Source: G965267605 sp965267605 (GTDB lineage: Bacteria > Bacteroidota > Bacteroidia > Flavobacteriales_E > Vicingaceae). From it: DNA of 64,000 nt. Position numbers and translations under genes: made by a program. The notes below the pieces were generated by a model. It did not search any database, was not told the origin of the DNA, and saw nothing but the letters and a program-made list of their open reading frames with translations. Positions 1-8,342 of this stretch are shown in pieces. Location: the NCBI GenBank assembly GCA_965267605.1, contig OZ254088.1:3604883-3668882 (forward strand), written 5' to 3'. The number at the start of each line of letters is the position of its first letter. The stretch's first letter is position 1.

Positions 1-386
1 TGAACACACTAGATGCCAGAACCATCAGCGTACAACCATGGGAGAAGGATAAACTGGACGAGATCGAAAGAGCGATCACTAACGCTAATCTTGGATTAAA
101 TCCCCAGAACAATGGTGAGATGATCATCATTAACGTTCCAGCACTTACTGAGGAGCGAAGAATGGAATTGGTGAAGAGAGCCAAGGCTGAAGGTGAGAAC
201 GCGAAGGTGAGTATTCGAAATGCACGTAAAGATGCCAATGACGAGATCAAGAATCTCAAGAATGATGGCATGAGTGAGGATATGGCCAAGACCGGTGAAG
301 ATGAGGTACAGAAGGTAACCGATTCCTACACTTCAAAGGTAGATGCTTTGGTAGATGCCAAAGAGAAGGACATCATGACGGTATAA
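1..386 (+). CDS. frr: Ribosome recycling factor, C-terminal part
   Basis: Ribosome recycling factor separates the post-termination 70S ribosome together with EF-G. The frame is already open at base 3 and runs to TAA at 384-386, so the 5' end lies outside the window. The visible part begins with the typical core (residues like NTLDARTISVQPWEK) and continues through the family's long C-terminal helix, which is rich in Lys, Glu and Asp and contains RRMELVKRAKAEGE. About 127 residues of the usual 185 are present. No frameshift is seen. Confidence 0.93.
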   Translation, partial: NTLDARTISVQPWEKDKLDEIERAITNANLGLNPQNNGEMIIINVPALTEERRMELVKRAKAEGENAKVSIRNARKDANDEIKNLKNDGMSEDMAKTGEDEVQKVTDSYTSKVDALVDAKEKDIMTV

Positions 387-405
387 TACCGTCTCTCAAT
401 ATCAT

Positions 406-1995
406 ATGGTGAAAAGGGTTCTCGTTGCTTTCGCAGTGTTTTGCTGTAATACATTGCTTTGGGCGAACACGCTTACAGTTCCAGGGCAGTATACCACTAT
501 AAACAGTGCTCTTAGTGCCGCTTCTGCAGGGGATACTGTTCTCGTTAGCCCTGGTGTATATTTTGAGTACATATTGTGGCCCAGCGGTAAGCCCGGACTT
601 CATTTAATGTCTGTTGGTGATTCTTCCAATACCATAATTGATGGTGGTGGTACAAGTAGGGTTATGAGATTTAGCTCATCTTCTATTGATTCTACCAATG
701 TGATTGATGGATTTTCATTGAGAAATGGGTACCGCTTCACCGGAAATATTTTGTTTCCACAGATGGGGGCAGGCATTTACATCTGGAACGGAGCGCACCC
801 ATTTTTCCGCAACTGTCAGATATACAATAACACAGGTGGGGGAATTGTGTTTTATGGCGCAGGAATCGCCATTGAGGGGTTAAACAGTGGCGCCCATTTT
901 GAGAATTGTTGCATATCACGTAACCGGAACATGGCGTTCGTAGATGGATATGGAGGGGCCATATATATGGAGCAAGAGTCCGATCTATGGATGAGAAACT
1001 GCATTGTTGCGGATAATGCAGTTGACAGTTGCAAGAACGCACGTGGTGGTGGGTTATACGCTGGGGGAAGTGTTAATCCATCTAGCATATATGGTTATAA
1101 CGTGCAATTTATTCGGAATAGCATCTTTGGTGCTGCACAATGTGAAGGCGCGGGTGTTTTCCTTTATGGAGGGTTCCATAGTCGTTTTGAAAAATTGATC
1201 GTGGCAGGAAACGTCATGGGAGATGGTGGGTCGTCTTATTACGGTGCAGGATTTTACAAAGGGAGTCTGAACATGTTCATAAGGAATGGTTTGATCGTGG
1301 ACAATGTTATGGGAGCAGGGGGCGCGACTCATAGAGGAGCAGGGCTATATGATTTCACTCTTCCAGTTAACGACACACTCATTAACGTTACCATTGCCAA
1401 TAATATGCGCTCGGATTCCGGGACTGTTTTGGGTTCTGGGTTGTATGGAGGCCCACACATGATTAACTGTATATCATGGAATCCACATAACAATGGTGGA
1501 CTTGAGCACTCTGGAAGCAACTTTATATATAGTAATATTAGAACAGGCGCGGCTGGAATTGGCAATATTGATACCCTTCCTCAGTTCCTTTCAGCGACTG
1601 ATTACCACATTCATCCATTATCGCCTTGCGAAGGTGCCGGCACGTGGGGCAAGGCTCCGAATGATGATTTAGATGGGATACCCAGGCCAATGGGCAGTCC
1701 GAATCCTGACATGGGCTGTTATGAAGCTAGCTTCCCCGTGTGGATGCAGGAGTCGTTACGGAAAAAAGAGGCTCCAAGTGTTTTCCCTAACCCTTCTTTG
1801 GGAAGTATAACAGTAGATGGAATTGGCGTTGGCATACTTGAAATTAGAGATATGTCGGGTAGAGTTATTAAAAGAACAAATAGTGACTCATCGCAGTGTG
1901 TCGTTAACACAGAATCTTTGTCTCCCGGAACTTATCTGGTTGTATTTCGCTCAGACAATGGTGAAAGAACTGCTAAGTTCTCCGTAAGCAAATAA
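406..1995 (+). CDS. Secreted parallel beta-helix protein with T9SS sorting domain
   Basis: Predicted cell-surface or secreted protein of 529 residues. Residues 1-21 form a signal peptide (basic start, hydrophobic core, end near LLWANT). The body (about 25-430) has irregular repeats rich in Gly, Asn and Ile, with recurrent 'GAGIY', 'GGGIV' and 'GAGLY' turns typical of right-handed parallel beta-helix (pectate-lyase-like) proteins. The last ~75 residues form a type A T9SS C-terminal domain: VFPNPSLGSITV, then a GRVIKRT strand, then GTYLVVF and a basic end. No catalytic residues could be assigned, so the ligand or substrate is unknown. It converges on the radical SAM gene with only 7 bases between stops. 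Confidence 0.85.
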   Translation: MVKRVLVAFAVFCCNTLLWANTLTVPGQYTTINSALSAASAGDTVLVSPGVYFEYILWPSGKPGLHLMSVGDSSNTIIDGGGTSRVMRFSSSSIDSTNVIDGFSLRNGYRFTGNILFPQMGAGIYIWNGAHPFFRNCQIYNNTGGGIVFYGAGIAIEGLNSGAHFENCCISRNRNMAFVDGYGGAIYMEQESDLWMRNCIVADNAVDSCKNARGGGLYAGGSVNPSSIYGYNVQFIRNSIFGAAQCEGAGVFLYGGFHSRFEKLIVAGNVMGDGGSSYYGAGFYKGSLNMFIRNGLIVDNVMGAGGATHRGAGLYDFTLPVNDTLINVTIANNMRSDSGTVLGSGLYGGPHMINCISWNPHNNGGLEHSGSNFIYSNIRTGAAGIGNIDTLPQFLSATDYHIHPLSPCEGAGTWGKAPNDDLDGIPRPMGSPNPDMGCYEASFPVWMQESLRKKEAPSVFPNPSLGSITVDGIGVGILEIRDMSGRVIKRTNSDSSQCVVNTESLSPGTYLVVFRSDNGERTAKFSVSK

Positions 1996-2002
1996 ACATA
2001 GT

Positions 2003-3016
2003 TTAAGTCCAGACCTTTGTTCCCTCAGAGCAATTCGCGCAGATTTCAATCTCTGACCTTGAACGTGCAATAGCCTGGCGAAAATTGCTGTAGGCCTCAT
2101 TCTTCCAGATGGATTTCATGGAGTGTTTTTGAAGGTTACCCATTTGGTGTTTGGCATCCTTGTCAAAGCAGCAGGGCACAATGTTTCCATCCCAGGTGAT
2201 CACACAGCTGTGCCACATACGCCAGCATTCATCTGCATGTTTGTTCTTGATGCGATAGGTCCCATCAGCCTGCCTGATGTACCGGGAATACTTCTCGTTT
2301 TCAGGAATCAGCGGACTCCCGTTTTGATAATCATAGATCTGAGCAGTCTTTAATCGTACCTCGTCAATTCCCATTTCGTTGGCAATGCGGAATACTTCAT
2401 CGATCTGATGTTCGTTTGGTTTGACCACCAGGAATTGGAAGATAATATGTGGACCCTTTTTCAAGGCCCTTTTCCATTTGATCACATTTCTGGCACCTTC
2501 CAGAACTTTATCCAAAGAGCCATTAACCCTGTAGTTCTCATAAACTTCCTGGGTGGTTCCGTCAATAGATATGATCAACCGATCGAGTCCTGATTCAACA
2601 GTTCTCTTCGCGGTCTCATTGTCAAGGAAATGTGCATTGGTTGAAGTGGCCGTATACATTCCTTTTGATGATGCGTATTTAACCATGTCGAGGAATTGCT
2701 GATGGATAAACGGTTCACCCTGAAAGTAGAAAGTGAGATAGGAAACGTGCCTTCTCAACTCATCAACCCATCCCTGGAAATCTTCCTCTTTTAGGTTACC
2801 GGTATCTCTGGTAAACGCTTTTAAACCACTGGGGCATTCCGGGCAGCCAAGATTACACGCTGTGGTAGGTTCAATGGATATGGCTACAGGGTAACCCCAC
2901 ATTTTAGGCGTTCCGGTTAATCTGGACCATTGATAACTACTAAAAACCTTGAAGTGATTGAATGCCTTCGAGGGGGTTAGTTTACCAATATACCGCATGG
3001 AATCAGCGAACGCCAT
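2003..3016 (-). CDS. Radical SAM/SPASM domain protein
   Basis: Predicted radical S-adenosylmethionine enzyme (337 residues). The cluster motif CX3CX2C is at C54, C58 and C61 (TACNLGCPECPSG). A C-terminal SPASM region has further cysteines (HSCVITWDGNIVPCC and ICANC) that would bind auxiliary iron-sulfur clusters. Such enzymes modify peptides, proteins or small molecules; nothing nearby identifies the substrate. There is no precursor peptide or partner gene beside it: the upstream neighbour is an M23 peptidase on the same strand, 21 bases away, and the downstream neighbour is convergent. The family is certain, the reaction unknown. Confidence 0.88.
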   Translation of the reverse strand: MAFADSMRYIGKLTPSKAFNHFKVFSSYQWSRLTGTPKMWGYPVAISIEPTTACNLGCPECPSGLKAFTRDTGNLKEEDFQGWVDELRRHVSYLTFYFQGEPFIHQQFLDMVKYASSKGMYTATSTNAHFLDNETAKRTVESGLDRLIISIDGTTQEVYENYRVNGSLDKVLEGARNVIKWKRALKKGPHIIFQFLVVKPNEHQIDEVFRIANEMGIDEVRLKTAQIYDYQNGSPLIPENEKYSRYIRQADGTYRIKNKHADECWRMWHSCVITWDGNIVPCCFDKDAKHQMGNLQKHSMKSIWKNEAYSNFRQAIARSRSEIEICANCSEGTKVWT

Positions 3017-3037
3017 GCACTAAAGTTAACCAAGAAG

Positions 3038-4315
3038 TTAGGATTGCTCGTGTGGCTTCTTTGGAGTCTCAATTCCATCAAGTCGCTTCATCCACTTGGT
3101 GCGTTGCTTCATGAAATCATCATAGTTCTCCTCTTTCACTGGTTCTGATGCTGGAAACTTTTCGGCCAGGTGGTTAACCTGTTGTCCGTTCTTCCAGAAG
3201 CGATAGCATACATGTGGACCAGTGGCCAAACCTGTGCTACCTACGTAGCCAATGATGTCTCCTTGTTGAACCTTCACGCCAGGTTTGATGCCCGTAGCGA
3301 ACTTACTCATGTGGAGATACTGCGTAGTGTAAACGGAGTTGTGTTTAACCTTCACGTATCGTCCGTTGTATTTCTTGAACGCAGCTTCAATCACTACACC
3401 GTCACCTGTAGACATGATAGGTGTTCCAGTTGGTGCCGCATAGTCTGTTCCAAGGTGGGCCTTCCATCTGTTCTGTACAGGATGAAATCGTCTTAATGTG
3501 AAACCAGAACTTATTCTTGAATACTTCAATGGGGCTTTCAAAAAGGCTTTTCTCAAACTGCGTGCACTGTCATCATAATAGTCTGCAATGCTGTCTTGCA
3601 TATATCTGATAGCGTAGAAGTCATTGCCCCAATGATTGAAATGTACCGCCTTGATCTCGCCAACGCCTACAGATTTACCATCTACAAACTCTTCCTCATA
3701 GATAACCTTGAACCAGTCGTATTTCTGAATGCGGTAGAAATCAATCGTCCACGCAAAGATATTCGCCAACTCATGCGCCAGCATGGTGTTGCCTTCCTGG
3801 TCTTCAATGGTCTGGTACAACGAAGAGGTAATGATGCCGGCCAGTTCCTTTTTCTTTTTGATAACGGGCTTTTCACCGATGTAAATGCGGATGGAATCTC
3901 TTAGATCATAAACGAGGTAGTCTATAGCATTGATCTCATACACGAAGTACTCCAACTTTCCGGTATCATTTTGCAGGGCCAGGTATTTATGCCCCGTTGC
4001 AATACGCCTAACGCTGAAGATGTCTTTTGATTTGGCCGCAATGTTGGATACCATCCCAGGTCCAATACCAAACGGTGCAAGGATGTTAGAAAGAAACTCA
4101 TTTGGTTTAATGACACCCTCTGTTCTCTTCAATGAATCCGTAAAGAGTCCGTATTCAACACGTGCCTCTGGGATCGGGCCTATGATGGTGTCTTTCTGTT
4201 CTGTTAGCGGGCTTTTGGTGTCTTCATCCTCACCAAAATCGCTGACCATGACAAGTGTCACGAGCCCAAGAAACCCAACAAGAAGTACTAAGGCAACCTT
4301 AAGATTTGTACGCAT
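3038..4315 (-). CDS. M23-family peptidase with Cys in place of a zinc His
   Basis: Predicted membrane-anchored peptidoglycan endopeptidase or cell-wall hydrolase regulator, 425 residues, one N-terminal membrane segment (about 7-25), then a periplasmic LysM/OapA-like region and a C-terminal LytM (M23) domain (about 280-395). The first zinc ligands are present (H287 and D291 in HLGTDY), and H335 in YLHM fits the catalytic histidine. The usual HxH motif reads GPHVCYRFW, so the third ligand position is C370 rather than His. The start ATG overlaps the stop of the tryptophan dioxygenase gene (TAATG at 4313-4317), so the two are probably translated together. Activity is uncertain because of the ligand change. 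Confidence 0.85.
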   Translation of the reverse strand: MRTNLKVALVLLVGFLGLVTLVMVSDFGEDEDTKSPLTEQKDTIIGPIPEARVEYGLFTDSLKRTEGVIKPNEFLSNILAPFGIGPGMVSNIAAKSKDIFSVRRIATGHKYLALQNDTGKLEYFVYEINAIDYLVYDLRDSIRIYIGEKPVIKKKKELAGIITSSLYQTIEDQEGNTMLAHELANIFAWTIDFYRIQKYDWFKVIYEEEFVDGKSVGVGEIKAVHFNHWGNDFYAIRYMQDSIADYYDDSARSLRKAFLKAPLKYSRISSGFTLRRFHPVQNRWKAHLGTDYAAPTGTPIMSTGDGVVIEAAFKKYNGRYVKVKHNSVYTTQYLHMSKFATGIKPGVKVQQGDIIGYVGSTGLATGPHVCYRFWKNGQQVNHLAEKFPASEPVKEENYDDFMKQRTKWMKRLDGIETPKKPHEQS

Positions 4316-5328
4316 TAACCATTGTTCTGACCGAGCTGTTCATCTACCCACGCTTTTCCCCACTGCTCACGCTCTTGTTCAGTCCAAAGGTCTGGAAAGA
4401 AAATCCTTTTTTGAAATCTTGGTGGCAAGTACTTCTGCCAATTGGTTCCACCAGTAGCCGCAATGTCGCCTTCTTTCTGCTGTAGATAACGAACAGCAGA
4501 CTTGTAATGTACCAGCGGCCAGTTCACATTTACGTTCTGATCTAGCTGTTTCATTTGACGAATTACTTCCTCGTTCTGCTGATCTGCTTCACTAAGCCCT
4601 TTGTATTTCTGCCAAAGGTTCTTGTCCTTAAAGGCATTCGCCCTTTTTACGAAATCCCTCATATACTTCTCTTCGAAGTTCTGAAGCATTTTGGTCTTCT
4701 TGCCGGTTTCAACTTCGATCGATCCTTCCTTCCAATAGAAATGCTCCGCTTGCTCTTCGAGAGACTTATCCCGAAGACTATCGCGCATGTCTTTCTGTGT
4801 TAGGTTGATGATGTCTGAACAGCTGATCTCGATCATTCTGTATTGTGCACTCTGGAACCCACTTGCCGGAAGCAAAGACATCCTGAAAGAGAGGAATTGC
4901 TCTTTCTCCATACCGTGTACCATGATATCGAAAGACTTGGTCAAAGCTTCGAAGTAGGCATTGATTCTCCTGATGCGGTCTGCAAAGAAGGTTGGGTCCA
5001 GTTGATCATTCCAACCCATGTCTTTTCCATTTTCAGCTATGATCTTACCGTTGTTGGCGATCTGATCAATTTCGTGAAGACTGAGCTTGAAATAGAGTTC
5101 CGTAATCTGGTGATACATAATAAAGATCACTTCATCCGGGAAGTCTGTTCTTGGTCTTTGCAGACTCAACAATGTTTCAACGAGGGTATAATCCCAGTAA
5201 TGGAGTGGATTCGCGTACAGCAATCCATCCATATAAGATGCAAGGTCCTGACCGGTTGAAGAATATTTCTCCTCCAGTTTCTCTAACCTCCCAAGAATGT
5301 CTTCAGAAAACTCCATAAAAAAAGCCAC
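4315..5328 (-). CDS. kynA: Tryptophan 2,3-dioxygenase
   Basis: Haem enzyme that opens the indole ring of L-tryptophan to N-formylkynurenine, the first step of the kynurenine pathway. Family landmarks are LLYANPLHYWDYTLVETLL at about 36-54, the active-site histidine H73 in MYHQITELYFKL, PASGFQSAQYR at 154-164, and the likely haem ligand H274 in WPLVHYKS followed by GGTNW. The length of 337 residues is slightly long for a bacterial enzyme because of a charged central stretch. No other kynurenine-pathway gene is in the window. It is the first gene of a two-gene unit with the M23 peptidase. Confidence 0.9.
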   Translation of the reverse strand: MAFFMEFSEDILGRLEKLEEKYSSTGQDLASYMDGLLYANPLHYWDYTLVETLLSLQRPRTDFPDEVIFIMYHQITELYFKLSLHEIDQIANNGKIIAENGKDMGWNDQLDPTFFADRIRRINAYFEALTKSFDIMVHGMEKEQFLSFRMSLLPASGFQSAQYRMIEISCSDIINLTQKDMRDSLRDKSLEEQAEHFYWKEGSIEVETGKKTKMLQNFEEKYMRDFVKRANAFKDKNLWQKYKGLSEADQQNEEVIRQMKQLDQNVNVNWPLVHYKSAVRYLQQKEGDIAATGGTNWQKYLPPRFQKRIFFPDLWTEQEREQWGKAWVDEQLGQNNG

Positions 5329-5370
5329 GTTGATGTTCGTGGCTAATTTAGGAAATAGGTTGTGTAATCT

Positions 5371-6198
5371 TTATTTGTCGGCCATGGCTAGGGGTGATTT
5401 CAACCCTTCGTAGCCTGTCAATTCCATCTTGATTGATCCCACAAGTACCTTGGCTTTTGCCAGAATAGGGATCTTGTTTTCATCGTTTGAGATGTATACG
5501 GATAGGTCTTCCTGTGATTTGAAAATCCTTCCCTTTTGCACTACAGGGTGGAATTTCATGCATTTGTACCTCTTGCGTTTCAACTTCACGGTTGCTGTTC
5601 CAGCATACTTGATCTTCATCGGGTAAACCTCATCGTCAACGAAGCACGGAACAGATACGATATCACCTTTTCTGATATTTGTCAGGTCTAGTGTTCTGGC
5701 ATAGTAAAGTGCCGATAACATGTCCTGAATGTTCTCAGGTGTTTTGAATTTCTGTCCCTTGTTCGTGTGAACCACTTTCTTGTGTTGGATGAATTTGTAA
5801 TCCTGGTTGATCTTATATCCACCTTCGTCTACACGTCTGATGAACAACCATGGGAACATTCCTTCTGCATCCATGTACGTTTCATAACGGTCTCTCACCT
5901 TGAAGAAGAAATCGAATGTTCCTTTGCTGCGTCCTGTGCCAACAACATGTAACATCTCTCTTCCGGCAACCTTTTTCTTGGTTTCCTTCACCTGCAGAGT
6001 GGCAATCCCCGCATCAATCAATCCGTAATGCAGCCTGTATTTCAAGACTTCTCCCGGTTGAAAGGCATTGTTGTTGACTTTTCGGAAATTATACGTGACA
6101 GGATCAACCTTGGTAACCGGATCCTGCTTTACATCAGGGGTGAACGCTGTTCCTGTGAACAGTACGCTAACCAGTGTTATTGCGATTAATTTCTTCAT
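5371..6198 (-). CDS. DUF3108 exported protein
   Basis: 275-residue protein with an N-terminal signal peptide (MKKLIAITLVSVLFTGTAFT). The rest matches the DUF3108 pattern: FQPGEVLKYRLHYGLIDAG at about 46-64, a KGTFDFFFKVRDRYETYMD stretch and a C-terminal half made of beta strands. The family is periplasmic in Bacteroidota and Proteobacteria; its role is not established. It lies upstream of tryptophan dioxygenase on the same strand (42 bases) and diverges from rnpA across 76 bases. Confidence 0.85.
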   Translation of the reverse strand: MKKLIAITLVSVLFTGTAFTPDVKQDPVTKVDPVTYNFRKVNNNAFQPGEVLKYRLHYGLIDAGIATLQVKETKKKVAGREMLHVVGTGRSKGTFDFFFKVRDRYETYMDAEGMFPWLFIRRVDEGGYKINQDYKFIQHKKVVHTNKGQKFKTPENIQDMLSALYYARTLDLTNIRKGDIVSVPCFVDDEVYPMKIKYAGTATVKLKRKRYKCMKFHPVVQKGRIFKSQEDLSVYISNDENKIPILAKAKVLVGSIKMELTGYEGLKSPLAMADK

Positions 6199-6274
6199 AA
6201 TTAAGATGGCATTTGCTGAATAAGTACAAACTTTGTGCCACTAATTATTACGGAATCTCCGCGAATTTGTTGTC

Positions 6275-6679
6275 ATGAGTATGCCTGGTCAAACATTTAA
6301 GAAATCTGAACACTTGGTTTCCAGAAAGGTGATCAGCAATATGTTCCGTAAAGGCAAGCGGTTCAGGGAACAACCATTTCGCGTACTATGGGAATACACT
6401 GAGGAGAAGGAAGCAAAACCCGTGAGGATCATGATCGCTGTTCCAAAAAAAAATGTGAAAAATGCGGTAGATCGCAATCTAATTAAGAGAAGAGTGCGGG
6501 AGTCGTATCGTAGACAGAAACACCAGCTTTATGATGCGCTCTCTCAGCACGGGAAAAAAATAAACCTAATTTTAGTGTATTCCGTACACGAAATGACGGA
6601 GTTCGATGTGATGAATGGTAAAATAACGGGTGTGATAGACCGTTTAATATCGGAGATCAGTAATACCTCATCAACATGA
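6275..6679 (+). CDS. rnpA: Ribonuclease P protein component
   Basis: Protein subunit of RNase P, which with its RNA trims the 5' leader of precursor tRNAs. The 134-residue protein shows the FKKSEHLVSRKVI start, the RMxxxVPKK strand and the basic RNR motif AVDRNLIKRRVRESYR at about 65-80. It is not next to rpmH or dnaA as in many bacteria; instead its TGA overlaps the ATG of the S41 protease gene (ATGA at 6676-6679). A second ATG at 6281 is also possible as start. Confidence 0.92.
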   Translation: MSMPGQTFKKSEHLVSRKVISNMFRKGKRFREQPFRVLWEYTEEKEAKPVRIMIAVPKKNVKNAVDRNLIKRRVRESYRRQKHQLYDALSQHGKKINLILVYSVHEMTEFDVMNGKITGVIDRLISEISNTSST

Positions 6680-8322
6680 AAAGAAAGCTTAAAATATTTA
6701 TCACCGGAACGTTGATCGTTGCGTTTGGTGCAATCTCGTTTAGTTTCTCAGACAAGTATTTCGAGATTTCGAAGAACCTCGACATTTTCGCCTCTCTCTA
6801 CAGGGAGTTGAACACCTATTATGTAGACGAGACTGAACCAGGTGAGTTGATGAAGATCGGTATTGATGCGATGCTGAAATCACTCGATCCTTACACCACT
6901 TACATTCCAGAATCTCAGATGGAGGATTACAAGATCATGACCACTGGGCAGTATGGAGGAATCGGTGCAATCATTCAAAGAAGGAATGACCACGTAATGA
7001 TCTCAGAACCCTATAAAGGATTTGGTGCAGACCAGGCTGGGTTGAAGGCTGGAGATATCATACTTGAGATCAATGGGAAGAGCATGAAAGGGAAGAACAC
7101 ATCAGATGTTCGTGAGATACTGATCGGAGAGCCGAACACGAAGATTTCCATGAAGATCAAGAGAGATGGTGAGGAGTTCATGAAAGAGGTTACGAGGCTT
7201 GAAGTGAAGATCAAGGATGTTCCATATTACGGTTTTATTGAAGACAAAGTAGGGTACATCAAGCTTACCGGATTTACAAGTAGCGCCAGTAAGGAAACGA
7301 GAGAAGCACTTGAGAAACTCAAGGCTGATGGCGCAACTTCCGTTGTGTTTGACCTGAGAGGTAACGGTGGAGGTCTGCTCCGCGAAGCGGTGAACATTGT
7401 GAACCTTTTCGTTCCTAAAGGAAGTCCGGTGGTAAGTACCAAAGGAAGAATTCAGGAGTGGGACAGGACGCACAAAGCATTGAACATGCCCGTTGATCTT
7501 GAGATGCCAATGGCGGTATTGATTGACGATGGTTCAGCTTCAGCGGCTGAGATTGTATCCGGTTCTCTTCAGGATTATGACAGAGGTGTGCTTATCGGTG
7601 AGAACAGTTTCGGTAAAGGGTTGGTTCAACAGCCAAGACCACTGTCTTATAATTCTACACTGAAGGTTACTGTAGCGAAGTACTACATTCCGAGTGGACG
7701 CTGCATTCAGCGTTTGGACTATAGCCACAAGGATGCGAGCGGTAAAGCGGAAAAAGTTCCGGATTCGTTGAAGACAAAGTTTCAAACCGTGAACAACAAG
7801 AGAACTGTTGTAGATGGTGAAGGAATTACACCTGATATAGATGCGGAGCAACCAACGATCAGTATGTTGTTGGTGAGTCTGTACAGGAAGAACCTGATCT
7901 TCGATTACGCTACCAAATATCAGCGTGAGCATAAGGAAGTAGCTAGTGCCAAGGATTTCAGATTATCGGATAACGACTTTGAAGACTTCCTAAAGTTCAT
8001 TGAAGGCAAGGATTACAATTATGTAACCGGTACAGAGCGTGAGCTTGAGAAGTTGGTTGAGGCAGCCAAAGAAGAGAGGTACTACGATGATTCAAGCGCG
8101 GAGTTCAAGGCACTTGAAAAAGCCATCAAAGAGAAAAAGAAAGACGATGCACGTAAGTTCAAGGATGAGATCAAGATTGCCCTTGAAGATGAGATCGTTA
8201 CGCGTTATTACTACAGAGAGGGTTTGATTCAGCATGGACTTCACAAAGACCTTGTAGTTCGAAAAGCAGTAGATGTTCTTAAGGATAAAGCACGTTATGA
8301 TAGTATCTTAGCAGGTAAGTAA
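6676..8322 (+). CDS. S41 carboxy-terminal processing peptidase
   Basis: Periplasmic serine protease of the Ctp/Prc type, 548 residues. An N-terminal hydrophobic segment (about 5-25) is a signal or anchor. A PDZ domain (about 95-170, GIGAIIQRRNDHVMI through LKAGDIILEING) precedes the S41 domain. The serine-lysine dyad is readable as S289 in DDGSASAAEI and K314 in NSFGKG, 25 residues apart as in E. coli Prc. The C-terminal ~130 residues are charged and helical. It overlaps rnpA and is followed after 20 bases by the O-antigen ligase gene. Confidence 0.9.
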   Translation: MKRKLKIFITGTLIVAFGAISFSFSDKYFEISKNLDIFASLYRELNTYYVDETEPGELMKIGIDAMLKSLDPYTTYIPESQMEDYKIMTTGQYGGIGAIIQRRNDHVMISEPYKGFGADQAGLKAGDIILEINGKSMKGKNTSDVREILIGEPNTKISMKIKRDGEEFMKEVTRLEVKIKDVPYYGFIEDKVGYIKLTGFTSSASKETREALEKLKADGATSVVFDLRGNGGGLLREAVNIVNLFVPKGSPVVSTKGRIQEWDRTHKALNMPVDLEMPMAVLIDDGSASAAEIVSGSLQDYDRGVLIGENSFGKGLVQQPRPLSYNSTLKVTVAKYYIPSGRCIQRLDYSHKDASGKAEKVPDSLKTKFQTVNNKRTVVDGEGITPDIDAEQPTISMLLVSLYRKNLIFDYATKYQREHKEVASAKDFRLSDNDFEDFLKFIEGKDYNYVTGTERELEKLVEAAKEERYYDDSSAEFKALEKAIKEKKKDDARKFKDEIKIALEDEIVTRYYYREGLIQHGLHKDLVVRKAVDVLKDKARYDSILAGK

Positions 8323-8342
8323 GCTACTGCTTCACCTGCTCC

